A stretch of 42,149 nucleotides of DNA from the NCBI GenBank assembly GCA_003282985.1, contig QBYE01000010.1, forward strand, positions 1-42,149, read 5' to 3'. The notes beneath the pieces were generated by a model that had not been told where the DNA came from, ran no database searches, and worked only from the letters and a program-made list of their open reading frames with translations. A program made the translations under genes and the position numbers. The first letter of the stretch is position 1; the number at the start of each line of letters is the position of its first letter. The DNA is from Pelagibacteraceae bacterium AG-325-E08 (GTDB taxonomy: Bacteria; Pseudomonadota; Alphaproteobacteria; Pelagibacterales; Pelagibacteraceae). Below are positions 10,122 through 17,932 of the stretch, piece by piece.

Positions 10122-10548
10122 TTTTTAAATAAATTAAATGTTTTTGTTTGCTTTCTTTACACCATAATTCATAACTTTCACACATTCTCCATAAATGATC
10201 AAAAGCTCTTTGAGACAATTCTAAAGGAAAATGACTTTTTGCATAATATAATTCAGGAAATTGAATAAGTTGTTTAATCATCATATCTTTTTGAACATGA
10301 AGTAACTTAATTGTTTCATCTGGTATCTTTTTTTTAGTTTTAAGATCAATAAAATTATTCTTTTTCAAGTTTTCAATCCATTTGTCATGAAATTCACCAC
10401 TACTTATTTCTTTGTATTCAGGTGTTTCAATGAATGACTCAAAAGCATTAATATTTGAAAAATCAGGATTTTTTTTTTTAATTTGACAAATTTTTAAATA
10501 TATAAATTCTGCTACGTATAATACGTAAGGTTTTTCTTTAGATGACAT
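10111..10548 (-). CDS. Hypothetical protein, 145 aa
   Basis: Not recognised. A soluble, Lys-rich protein with predicted helices, no signal peptide and no membrane segment. Aromatic residues cluster near the C-terminus (LSQRAFDHLWRMCESYELW). It is translated directly after the racemase-family gene (TAATG, one shared base at 10548), so the pair is an operon; a shared role with the racemase is possible but unproven. Confidence 0.6.
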   Translation of the reverse strand: MSSKEKPYVLYVAEFIYLKICQIKKKNPDFSNINAFESFIETPEYKEISSGEFHDKWIENLKKNNFIDLKTKKKIPDETIKLLHVQKDMMIKQLIQFPELYYAKSHFPLELSQRAFDHLWRMCESYELWCKESKQKHLIYLKITD

Positions 10549-11297
10549 TATCTATTATTATATTTTTTCATAGCTGAATTAGCTAAGATCAAATTAGGAT
10601 CTAAAAATATTTTTGATGATTTAATTGTTTTAAATGATTTAAATGCGAAAATAGCTATTGGCAATTCAGTACAACCAAGAATTATTTTTTTACATTTCTT
10701 TTTTATTAAATAATTAATAGCAGGTTTTATAATCTTACTAGCTTCTTTTACTTTTCCCATTTTTACAAATTTAATAGCCTTGTTAACAGAATTATTTTGA
10801 TTTTTTTTATTTGGAAAAACTAAATTATAGTTGTTATCGAAAAATTTATTGTAAACACCAGTTTTTAAAGTGCCTTCAGTAGCAAGTAGACCAATACTTG
10901 AATTTTTTTTACATGTTTTTTTTGTAAAATTAAAAACCTCTTTTGGCATGTTAATTATAGGTAAATTAATTTTTTTTTGTAAATCTTCATACCAATAATG
11001 AGCTGTATTACATGGTATAACTATAAATTTACATTTACTTTTTTTAAGGACCTGACATCCTTTAATTAAACTTTTTAAAACTAACAAATATTTTTTTTGA
11101 CTTTTCTTGTTATTTTTTTTATTTGATAAATTTCCAGTTTGAACACCTATTGACTCGGGTCTTCCTGGAATATTAGATTTATTATAGAGTATGAATAGGG
11201 GGTAATCTTGATCAAATTTCCCTCTATATAAGATTGCTAACTTATTACAAAAATCAAGACCTGCTTGAGTTCCCATTCCACCTAAAATACCAATCAT
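10548..11297 (-). CDS. Aspartate/glutamate racemase family protein
   Basis: Cofactor-independent amino-acid racemase family (Asp/Glu/hydantoin racemase), 249 aa, cytosolic. The two-cysteine active site is visible: C96 in IPCNTAHYW and C209 in ILGCTELP, with the N-terminal IGILGGMGTQAG loop. Best match by eye is aspartate racemase (RacD/YgeA type) rather than MurI, which has different surrounding motifs. Very rich in Lys and Asn, as expected for this genome. Coupled to the hypothetical gene downstream. An inverted repeat lies between it and the cold-shock gene upstream. Confidence 0.85.
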   Translation of the reverse strand: MIGILGGMGTQAGLDFCNKLAILYRGKFDQDYPLFILYNKSNIPGRPESIGVQTGNLSNKKNNKKSQKKYLLVLKSLIKGCQVLKKSKCKFIVIPCNTAHYWYEDLQKKINLPIINMPKEVFNFTKKTCKKNSSIGLLATEGTLKTGVYNKFFDNNYNLVFPNKKNQNNSVNKAIKFVKMGKVKEASKIIKPAINYLIKKKCKKIILGCTELPIAIFAFKSFKTIKSSKIFLDPNLILANSAMKKYNNR

Positions 11298-11335
11298 ATA
11301 TAAATTATATCTTTTTGTTTGTTGTAGAATAGTTC

Positions 11336-11393
11336 ATTGGCTATAAAAATAAATCAATTCTTAAATTAAGAACTGAAAATGATTATAGCCAAT
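11336..11393. repeat. Nested inverted repeat between csp and racemase genes
   Basis: Perfect 11-base arms ATTGGCTATAA (11336-11346) and TTATAGCCAAT (11383-11393) enclose a second perfect inverted repeat, TTCTTAA (11358-11364) and TTAAGAA (11366-11372). Both flanking genes are on the minus strand, so the element would sit in the csp 3' region or the racemase 5' leader. There is no clear T-tract, so it is not a textbook terminator. A structured RNA or protein-binding site is possible. Confidence 0.6.
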
Positions 11394-11410
11394 AAATGAT
11401 AGTGTGAAAA

Positions 11411-11617
11411 TTATGCAGTTTTTAAGTTAACTGCTGAAGGACCTTTAGGACCATCTTCAACATCGAAAGTCAAAGCTTGACCCTCATCTAAACCGTTCAT
11501 ACCAGCATCTCTTACTGCTGAAACATGTACAAACACATCTTTTTCTTTATCTTCTCTTTCAATAAAACCAAAACCTTTGGTTGGATTGAACCACTTTACT
11601 TTACCTTGTAGACTCAT
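11411..11617 (-). CDS. Cold-shock domain protein (CspA family)
   Basis: Single-stranded nucleic-acid binding protein, 68 aa, one OB-fold cold-shock domain. RNP1 is KGFGFI (14-19) and RNP2 is DVFVH (27-31); the C-terminus [10 protein letters not shown] is typical. It acts as an RNA chaperone and is usually abundant. Monocistronic by appearance: a leader of more than 80 bases holds a perfect 8-base hairpin (11650-11669) and a TTGACA (minus strand, 11703-11698). G+C content is visibly higher than in its neighbours, as is common for highly expressed genes here. Confidence 0.95.
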   Translation of the reverse strand: MSLQGKVKWFNPTKGFGFIEREDKEKDVFVHVSAVRDAGMNGLDEGQALTFDVEDGPKGPSAVNLKTA

Positions 11618-11649
11618 ATTTATCTTCTTACTTTTTGTTATATTAATTT

Positions 11650-11669
11650 ATTACTTATAATTAAGTAAT
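11650..11669 (-). promoter_or_regulatory. Hairpin in csp 5' leader
   Basis: Perfect inverted repeat ATTACTTA (11650-11657) and TAAGTAAT (11662-11669) with a 4-base loop, 33 bases upstream of the csp start on the transcribed (minus) side. Cold-shock mRNAs in other bacteria often carry structured leaders that control translation with temperature; that role here is inference. A TTGACA hexamer lies further upstream (11703-11698, minus strand), but I found no good -10 box at the proper spacing. Confidence 0.4.
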
Positions 11670-11734
11670 TCTGCTTTCTTTAGAATTTATAGGGTTTTGT
11701 CAACTAAATAGATGTTTTTGGGACCTTTTTTATA

Positions 11735-12202
11735 CTAATCGTTGTTTATCTGTTTAGTTAAATAGATAGAATTTTTATCCTCTTTATAATGAGCGAAGGG
11801 CTCACAAGGAGTAAAATCACATTTTTTAAATAATTTACGTGCTGGTTCAAAAAATTTACCTGCACCCGTTTCTATACTTAATTTTTTTATATTTAATTTC
11901 TTGGCCTCAAAGATTAAATGGTGAATTACTTGTATTCCATTACCTTTATTTCTGTAATTGTCGTGAATCCTAATTGATTTAAATTCTCCATGTTCTTTTG
12001 TAAGAAATTTCAAAGCACCACAGCCAAATAACTTTTCCTCTTGCCATAAACTCCAAAATTTTATTGATGGAGTTTTAAGACCAGGTATGTCAAGAACATG
12101 TGCACTTCCTTCAGGGGACGCAGCTTTTAATTCTATAAAATGTTTTATCAAAAGCTGATTAACTTCAGGGTGGTCAAAATTTCCTTCTATTGATTTAAGC
12201 AT
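11735..12202 (-). CDS. GNAT-family N-acetyltransferase
   Basis: Acetyl-CoA-dependent acyltransferase, 155 aa, cytosolic. The acetyl-CoA loop is seen at HDNYRNKGNGIQVIHHLI (R-x-x-G-x-G type), followed by IETGAGKFFEPARKLFKKCDF, as in YnaD/PhnO-like GNATs. It starts one base after the purK stop and is last in purE-purK-GNAT, so it is co-transcribed. Substrate not predictable; the operon position may be incidental. Confidence 0.85.
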   Translation of the reverse strand: MLKSIEGNFDHPEVNQLLIKHFIELKAASPEGSAHVLDIPGLKTPSIKFWSLWQEEKLFGCGALKFLTKEHGEFKSIRIHDNYRNKGNGIQVIHHLIFEAKKLNIKKLSIETGAGKFFEPARKLFKKCDFTPCEPFAHYKEDKNSIYLTKQINND

Positions 12203-13249
12203 TTATAGTAAAGTTGTTATATGACCCATTTTCCTTTTCTCTTTTATATCTTTCTTTAGATAATCAAAAAAAAATTCATTCTTACCTAGTTCTAAATTTT
12301 TCCGATAAGGTTCAATTTGGTTCCCAATTAAATTAACCATTTTAGCATTAGATAATTTTTTTAATGGAACTTTTTCAAGTGAACATACAGCCCTTACATG
12401 ATTTTCAAATTGGCTTACATTATAAGCGTTAATAGTTAAATGACCAGAATTATGAACTCTTGGTGCAATTTCATTTACATATAGATTTTCATTTCTGTCA
12501 ATAAAAAATTCTACACATAATGTACCAATGTATTTAAGCTCTTCTGCAATCATGATAGCCCAATCTTTTGATTGATCTAAAATTTTTTTACTGATTTCAG
12601 CAGGTATTACTGAATATTTTAGAATTTGATCTTGATGAGTATTTTCTATTGGATCATAAATCTCAAAATTATTATTACCATATCTTGTTATTATAACTGA
12701 AATTTCTTTTTTAAGCTTTACTAACTTTTCTAGTATGTAGCCTTTAGAAAAATCTATATTTAATGAATTTATATCCTCAGCTGTTTTGATTGGATACTGA
12801 CCTTTTCCATCATAGCCCATTGTAGTAGTTTTCAAAATTCCTGGTAAAAAATCTCCCAATGTTTCAATATCAGATTTTTTTTCTATAGACACATATCTTG
12901 TTGTTCTTATATTGAGTTTATTTACAAAATCTTTTTCAGCAATTCTATGCTGTATAAGTCTGTTAACTGATGGTTTTGGCAAAACAGGTTTTAATTTATT
13001 CATTTCATTAAGAGTTTCATAAGGAATATTTTCAAATTCATAACTAATAACGTCAACTTTACTAATAAATTCTAATATTTTTTGTTTATCATCGTATCCT
13101 CCAAAAATAAATTCATGACAAAAATTTTGTGCTGGAGCGTCTTTATCGTCTGAGTAAATGACTGTTCTTATATTTAACTTTTTTGCTGCTGATGACAGCA
13201 TGCTACCTAATTGACCTCCACCAATGATTCCAAGATTTTTTAATGCCAT
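12203..13249 (-). CDS. purK: 5-(carboxyamino)imidazole ribonucleotide synthase
   Basis: ATP-grasp enzyme of de novo purine synthesis: AIR + bicarbonate + ATP to N5-CAIR. 348 aa, normal length. N-terminal GIIGGGQLGSMLSSAA motif, central ATP-grasp region with LKTTTMGYDGKGQ, and metal/ATP residues in EFFIDRNENLYVNEIAPRVHNSGH. It sits seven bases downstream of purE in the standard purE-purK order. No defects. Confidence 0.96.
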   Translation of the reverse strand: MALKNLGIIGGGQLGSMLSSAAKKLNIRTVIYSDDKDAPAQNFCHEFIFGGYDDKQKILEFISKVDVISYEFENIPYETLNEMNKLKPVLPKPSVNRLIQHRIAEKDFVNKLNIRTTRYVSIEKKSDIETLGDFLPGILKTTTMGYDGKGQYPIKTAEDINSLNIDFSKGYILEKLVKLKKEISVIITRYGNNNFEIYDPIENTHQDQILKYSVIPAEISKKILDQSKDWAIMIAEELKYIGTLCVEFFIDRNENLYVNEIAPRVHNSGHLTINAYNVSQFENHVRAVCSLEKVPLKKLSNAKMVNLIGNQIEPYRKNLELGKNEFFFDYLKKDIKEKRKMGHITTLL

Positions 13250-13256
13250 CCTTTTA

Positions 13257-13748
13257 TTATTTTGGATTTTTCTTTACTGACTTAGTCTGAGATAATCGCC
13301 AACTTTTCAATTTTTTCTTTATAACAGGATTACTATTTGCAAGAATTGAGGCAGCTAATAAAGCAGCATTAATTGCTCCATCTTCTCCTATTGCTAAAGT
13401 TCCCACAGGGATACCTTTTGGCATTTGGGCAATAGATAAGAGGCTATCTAGACCTTTAAGTTTTTTACTCTCAATTGGAACACCTAAAACAGGAATCGTA
13501 GTCAAAGCTGAAATCATACCTGGAAGATGAGCAGATCCTCCTGCACCAGCAATTATTACACCAATATTATTTCTATCTGCAGAACTTGCATATTCAAACA
13601 TTCTATTTGGGGTTCTGTGAGCTGATATTATTTTTGTTTCAAATTTAACACCTAAGTTTTTAAGGATTTTAGCAGCTAATTTCATAGTTTTATAGTCAGA
13701 TTGACTACCCATAACGATGGAGACTTTGAGTTTTTTAATATTTTTCAT
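13257..13748 (-). CDS. purE: N5-carboxyaminoimidazole ribonucleotide mutase
   Basis: Converts N5-CAIR to CAIR in purine synthesis; octameric cytosolic enzyme. 163 aa. The class I PurE signatures are present: [23 protein letters not shown] (with the conserved His) and [12 protein letters not shown]. First gene of the purE-purK-GNAT operon, divergent from the M19-like operon across a 102-base spacer (13749-13850) that is very A+T-rich and presumably holds both promoters. Confidence 0.96.
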   Translation of the reverse strand: MKNIKKLKVSIVMGSQSDYKTMKLAAKILKNLGVKFETKIISAHRTPNRMFEYASSADRNNIGVIIAGAGGSAHLPGMISALTTIPVLGVPIESKKLKGLDSLLSIAQMPKGIPVGTLAIGEDGAINAALLAASILANSNPVIKKKLKSWRLSQTKSVKKNPK

Positions 13749-13850
13749 GATATTGTAAGCTTAATCTTTATTTCAAAATTAAATAATAAATTCAATAAAA
13801 TAAATAGTATTTAAAAAACATATTGGTATGCTTAATTATTATTCATCAAA

Positions 13851-14816
13851 ATGAAATTTAAAATAGATAATTTACAATACTGCAATTGGTCTAGAAAAAT
13901 TTTTGAAATCAATAGAGAGGCTGGGCTTGATGCAGTGCATGTGACAATAGTATATCATGAGGATTTTGATGAACATTTGAATGAAATCCAAAAATGGAAA
14001 AAATTATTTAAAGAAAACTCAGATTTAATTTTTCTCGGAAATAATTTCAAGGATATTGAGAAAGCTAATAAAGAGAAGAAAACAGCAATTTTTTTTGGAT
14101 TTCAAAATTGCTCACCTATTGAGGATGATATAAATTTAGTTGAAAAAGTTCATGAACTAGGATGTAGATTTATGCAACTAACTTATAATAATCAATCCTT
14201 ACTGGCTACTGGATGTTATGAAAAGATTGACAGTGGTGTAACAAACTTTGGCCGTGAAGTAATAAAAGAAATGAATAGAGTAGGTGTTGTTGTAGACATG
14301 TCTCATTCAGCAGAGAAAAGTACTTTTGATGCAATAGAAATAAGTGCAAAACCAATTGCAATAACTCATGCTAACCCATCATTTTGGCACGCCGCTAAAA
14401 GAAATAAATCTTCAGAATTATTAAAAACTTTAAGTGATAGTGGTGGTATTCTAGGCTTATCTCTTTATCCACATCATTTAAAAAATAATACAAATTGTAC
14501 TTTGGAAAGTTTTTGTGAAATGATAGCCAGAACAGCTGAAGTTATGAGTGTAAAAAATATTGGAATTGGTTCTGATCTTTGTTTAAATCAACCAGATGAA
14601 GTTGTTGAGTGGATGAGAAATGGAACTTGGTCTAAAAGTAAAAATTATGGAGAAGGATCAAAAAATAAACCAGGTTTTCCAATTCAACCAAAATGGTTTG
14701 AGGATGCAAGAGGTTTTAAAAATTTAGAAACAGGTTTAAAAAAAGTTGGATTTTCAGAAACTGAGACTAATGGAATACTCGGTAACAATTGGTATAATTT
14801 TTATAAAACTATTTAG
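13851..14816 (+). CDS. Peptidase M19 (membrane dipeptidase) homologue with altered metal site
   Basis: Renal-dipeptidase-like TIM-barrel hydrolase, 321 aa, no signal peptide, so cytosolic. Two zinc ligands are clear, H152 (VDMSH) and H173 (ITHANP), 21 residues apart, and D242 (IGSDLC) lies 69 further on, the same spacings as in human DPEP1. However, the N-terminal H-x-D is absent (the segment reads DNLQYCNW) and the bridging Glu of the 'EG' motif is Gln85 (GFQNCSP). This variant subfamily should not be assumed to cut dipeptides. It heads a four-gene operon (next gene two bases away) with a 553-aa unknown, DUF3726 and a zinc-ribbon protein. Confidence 0.85.
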   Translation: MKFKIDNLQYCNWSRKIFEINREAGLDAVHVTIVYHEDFDEHLNEIQKWKKLFKENSDLIFLGNNFKDIEKANKEKKTAIFFGFQNCSPIEDDINLVEKVHELGCRFMQLTYNNQSLLATGCYEKIDSGVTNFGREVIKEMNRVGVVVDMSHSAEKSTFDAIEISAKPIAITHANPSFWHAAKRNKSSELLKTLSDSGGILGLSLYPHHLKNNTNCTLESFCEMIARTAEVMSVKNIGIGSDLCLNQPDEVVEWMRNGTWSKSKNYGEGSKNKPGFPIQPKWFEDARGFKNLETGLKKVGFSETETNGILGNNWYNFYKTI

Positions 14817-14818
14817 AA

Positions 14819-16480
14819 ATGAATATAGAATTAAGAGATCCCAATATCATTATGAAGCTTTCAAGGCTGGGCTCATTTCACCAATCTAGATTGTCTTTTT
14901 TAAGAAGTTTTTTAAATGAATTTAAAGATTGGGATTATAAAAGAGATTTATTTGATTTAGATAAAGATGGATTTGGAACAGCAGTATATTCTTTTAAAAA
15001 AAAAAGCAGAGTTTATTCTTTAATTTGTTACGCAAACAAAATCAATGATGATGAAAGATCGGATAGAGTAATAGCAACCAAATGGGATGCAGCTTTTACA
15101 TTGCACGATGGCGTGCCTTTAAAAGAAGATATTGAAAGATTAAGAAATGAAGTTCCAAAACAAGAAGTTGGTAGACTTTCTTATAAAGAATTAACATTAT
15201 CTAGAGCTAATAAATCTGTAAGAGTATTTGATCATGTTGTTGAAAATTTAAGTAATGGATCGCAACCAAATTTAGACTTGCTTGAAAAAGTGGGATATTT
15301 GTACAGAACAACAGCAGTATATGGATCAGGTAAGTTTGGTTTAGCAGATCGATTTAGAATTAAAAATAGAGAAGAAATTAACGGACCATTTAGATTAGAG
15401 ATGATGCTAGTTTATCTAGTCAGACAATTTACATTTGATCAAGTTAATCACGTAGCAAAAAATAGAAATCCTAAATCAGCTGTTAAACTTGATCCAAAAA
15501 TTTGTAGAAATTTGGGAATTGGAAATTCAACTGGATTAGGGATGGCCCCATTTATTGTTAATCATCCAACATTACTTAATAACTGGATACTAAGTAGAGA
15601 AGTTGCTCTTAAAAAAATTAGAGAAATTAAAATTGCTGAAACTAAAGATATAAGTTTGTTTAAAGAATGTGTCAAAAATTCTCTTAAAAATATTACTAGT
15701 TGGAACACAGAGAGTGAATATCAACTTAAAAAGATAAAGCTTTTACTTAAAGACGTAAGAAAATTTATTAATTTTCTAGAAAATGAATTTGATTTTAAAA
15801 AAGATTATCCATTTAATGAAATTTACCTTTGGCTAGAGAAAGAAACTTGTGAGGAGTGTATTGAGTATATTGTTTCAATAATGATGGAACCATTTGGTGA
15901 AATAGTTCAGCCATTAATTAGTCAAATGAGCTCAGAAGAAGAAAAATACTTTAATATTCCTACTGAGCGAAATGTAGAAGACTTGAAGAAAATTTTAGAA
16001 AATAAGTATTCAGATATTCTGAAAATTGATTTTAATAAAGAAGATAGTAATCAAAAATTTTGGTTTATTTCAAAAAACAAAGAAGAACCAAGATTAGCTA
16101 ATCGTTTTGAAGAGAGTGGTGCGGATTTAGAACAACCTCTAGCAATAGCGAGAGATATAAAAAAACTATATGAAAGACTATTGTCTTTGAAAAATAATTT
16201 GAAAATTAATCAGTTTTTAATTGATAATTCTGATTTAAGACATGTTGTAAGAAGGGCTTTTATTATTGAAAACTTTCCATATTCAGAAATACAAGACAAT
16301 ACTATAGGAGAAAATATAGTACCAATTGATATGCTGCGATTGAAATTATCTTTTTTTGGAGCTCTAAAATTTGACCCAAGATCTGACAAATGGCTGAGAA
16401 TATGTATGTTTCAAGGTGCACCACTTCCAAATGAATTAAAAGATTACGATGAGCAATGGGTTTATAAAACCTTCTCTTAA
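14819..16480 (+). CDS. Conserved hypothetical protein, 553 aa
   Basis: No named family recognised, although the opening (KLSRLGSFHQSRLSFLRSF) and blocks such as WDAAFTLHDG, LSRANKSVRVFDHV, TTAVYGSGKFGLADR and GIGNSTGLGMAPFIVNHP look strongly conserved, and I recall similar unannotated proteins in other proteobacteria. Soluble, mixed alpha/beta, no membrane segment or signal peptide. A Cys-rich CEEC lies near residue 341. The ungapped Gly/Thr-rich central blocks suggest an enzyme rather than a structural protein (inference). It is second in the M19-like operon, with spacers of two and three bases on either side, so it very likely works with those products. Confidence 0.85.
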   Translation: MNIELRDPNIIMKLSRLGSFHQSRLSFLRSFLNEFKDWDYKRDLFDLDKDGFGTAVYSFKKKSRVYSLICYANKINDDERSDRVIATKWDAAFTLHDGVPLKEDIERLRNEVPKQEVGRLSYKELTLSRANKSVRVFDHVVENLSNGSQPNLDLLEKVGYLYRTTAVYGSGKFGLADRFRIKNREEINGPFRLEMMLVYLVRQFTFDQVNHVAKNRNPKSAVKLDPKICRNLGIGNSTGLGMAPFIVNHPTLLNNWILSREVALKKIREIKIAETKDISLFKECVKNSLKNITSWNTESEYQLKKIKLLLKDVRKFINFLENEFDFKKDYPFNEIYLWLEKETCEECIEYIVSIMMEPFGEIVQPLISQMSSEEEKYFNIPTERNVEDLKKILENKYSDILKIDFNKEDSNQKFWFISKNKEEPRLANRFEESGADLEQPLAIARDIKKLYERLLSLKNNLKINQFLIDNSDLRHVVRRAFIIENFPYSEIQDNTIGENIVPIDMLRLKLSFFGALKFDPRSDKWLRICMFQGAPLPNELKDYDEQWVYKTFS

Positions 16481-16483
16481 ATT

Positions 16484-17095
16484 ATGAAATCTTTAAGTGA
16501 AATTGAGACAACAGTAAAAAGAGCAAGTCGAGCTGCTGGTTATTCGTGGGGCATAGCTGAAGAGGTTGGAAAATCTATAAGGTTATCTGAATTATTTGGT
16601 TTCCCAGGAATTAAACACCTTAATCAATATTATCAAAATAAAAAAAAAGAAAATTTTGATGATATAAAATTAATCAATAAAATTAACAAATCAAATGGGT
16701 TATCTTTTTGTCCAATTACTTTAGGAGTAAATTTTATTGATCAAATTAAGAATATTGAAACTCTGAAAAAATGTTCAGTTGATAAATTAGCTTTCCCATT
16801 ATTACTTTTACCTTTTTTAAGTAGAGGTTCAGAGATTATTGGAAAAAAATTATTATTTTCATTTGATGATAGTCAATTTTTATTAAATTTTAATGTAAGT
16901 ATTTCCTCAAATTTTTGGAATAAAGAGCCTCCAATATTAGCAAATCAAGTAGAAATAAGTTTTTTAAATAATGAAGATAATTTTTCTGATAATGATTGGA
17001 ATAATCTTTACAAACTTGCCGAGGATACTTTTGTAGAGGAAACAGATAGTTTAAAGGAGGGTGCTGCAGGTGCTGGTTTGACTGACAATGATTGA
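16484..17095 (+). CDS. DUF3726-family protein
   Basis: 203 aa, cytosolic. The N-terminus SLSEIETTVKRASRAAGYSWGIAEEVGKSIR matches my memory of DUF3726, a family of unknown function found mainly in alphaproteobacteria. The C-terminus ends in a Gly/Ala-rich tail (EGAAGAGLTDND) also typical of the family. It lies three bases after the 553-aa gene and overlaps the start of the 52-aa zinc-ribbon gene by eight bases. Function unknown; gene context makes it a partner of the M19-like protein and the 553-aa protein. Confidence 0.75.
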   Translation: MKSLSEIETTVKRASRAAGYSWGIAEEVGKSIRLSELFGFPGIKHLNQYYQNKKKENFDDIKLINKINKSNGLSFCPITLGVNFIDQIKNIETLKKCSVDKLAFPLLLLPFLSRGSEIIGKKLLFSFDDSQFLLNFNVSISSNFWNKEPPILANQVEISFLNNEDNFSDNDWNNLYKLAEDTFVEETDSLKEGAAGAGLTDND

Positions 17096-17246
17096 AGATG
17101 AGGAAATCGAGAAAAATTTAAGAGATTTAGATAATATATGTGATGAATGCAAAGAAGAAGATGAAAGTGTTTCCCAAAATTTAATTCTTATGGGATTTAA
17201 AATATGTAAATCTTGCAGAACTTCTAAAACTATTTTCCCGATTTAA
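17088..17246 (+). CDS. Small zinc-ribbon-like protein, 52 aa
   Basis: Short frame starting at the ATG that overlaps the DUF3726 stop (eight bases) and ending at TAA 17244-17246. The protein is acidic at its N-terminus (MIEDEEIEKN) and has two CxxC knuckles, CDEC (18-21) and CKSC (40-43), spaced as in a zinc ribbon. The start has no good ribosome binding site (AAGGAGG at 17054-17060 is too far), so translation is presumably coupled to DUF3726. It overlaps the convergent YIP1-like gene by four bases. Function unknown; likely metal-binding. Confidence 0.65.
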   Translation: MIEDEEIEKNLRDLDNICDECKEEDESVSQNLILMGFKICKSCRTSKTIFPI

Positions 17247-17785
17247 ATGTGATTGACTGGCAGCACATTCATTCTGCTCATGACAAAAGAAATTGATAAA
17301 AAAGCTATAATTAAGAAAGATAAAAACACTATTCCGAATGATTTGAAGTTTGATTTAAGATTTAAAACTTGTTTTGTAGAGATTATCAGTCCAGCGAAAA
17401 TCCAAAATTGAGTTAAGAAAATTATTGGTATCATTAAGTCGGGAGTGACAGCAAAAAATCTTAGTAAACCAGGCGCATGAGCAAAACCAACCGCAGTCAA
17501 AACTTTTTTAAAAGGAACTTTACTTTGTTTATCTGGAAATAATTTTACACCAATAACAAATATAAAAATTGCCCAAATAAACCAAGTTAAAATTGCTGTT
17601 AGACCAGACATCGCTACAGCTGTTTTAATCACAGTATTGGCTGCAACAGCTCCTGCTATACCATCTAAAATCATAATCAAACCTGCAAAATATATTGAGG
17701 CTTCACCAAAATTTTTATTATCACTATAAAGAGATTTATCTAATTTTATAGATTTTAAAATTATACTAAGAAACTCACCAAACAT
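17243..17785 (-). CDS. YIP1-like multi-pass membrane protein
   Basis: 180 aa with about five hydrophobic segments and almost no charged residues between them. The pattern, with a proline/glycine-rich GFAHAPGLLRFFA before a transmembrane helix, resembles YIP1-domain (Yip1/DUF1282) proteins. Role unknown; inner membrane. It starts immediately after the stop of a 34-codon single-span membrane protein gene, so the two are co-translated. Confidence 0.65.
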   Translation of the reverse strand: MFGEFLSIILKSIKLDKSLYSDNKNFGEASIYFAGLIMILDGIAGAVAANTVIKTAVAMSGLTAILTWFIWAIFIFVIGVKLFPDKQSKVPFKKVLTAVGFAHAPGLLRFFAVTPDLMIPIIFLTQFWIFAGLIISTKQVLNLKSNFKSFGIVFLSFLIIAFLSISFVMSRMNVLPVNHI

Positions 17786-17890
17786 TTATTTTTTTTTATT
17801 TTTTTGTTCTTTGTATGAAACAATTAATGGAAAGAGTATTAAAGCAATAGTTATTATAATGCAAATTGCAATTAGGAAAGCTTTAGTCAT
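17786..17890 (-). CDS. Single-span mini membrane protein, 34 aa
   Basis: Frame from ATG 17890 to TAA 17786-17788. The protein has a polar start (MTKA), one long hydrophobic helix of about 22 residues (Ile/Leu-rich, one Cys) and a Lys-rich tail (KEQKNKKK), a topology expected for a small inner-membrane protein with its positive end in the cytoplasm. It abuts the YIP1-like start codon exactly. No recognisable ribosome binding site. Support is from the protein pattern and position only. Confidence 0.45.
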   Translation of the reverse strand: MTKAFLIAICIIITIALILFPLIVSYKEQKNKKK

Positions 17891-17900
17891 TAAGAGTTTT

Positions 17901-17926
17901 AAAAAGGGGAGTTTTTACTCCCCTTT
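17901..17926 (-). terminator. Rho-independent terminator of metF-like/dmdA-like operon
   Basis: Perfect 10-base stem, AAAGGGGAGT (17903-17912) and ACTCCCCTTT (17917-17926), with a 4-base loop. It begins seven bases past the stop of the 452-aa methyltransferase gene and, read on the minus strand, runs into a T-rich tract. This is the clearest terminator in the window. Confidence 0.85.
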
Positions 17927-17932
17927 ATTAAA

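Noticed and set aside
10513-10527. Palindrome TACGTAT-A-ATACGTA
   Set aside because: Lies within codons of the 145-aa gene near its start; the single-copy, coding location gives no reason to call it a site.
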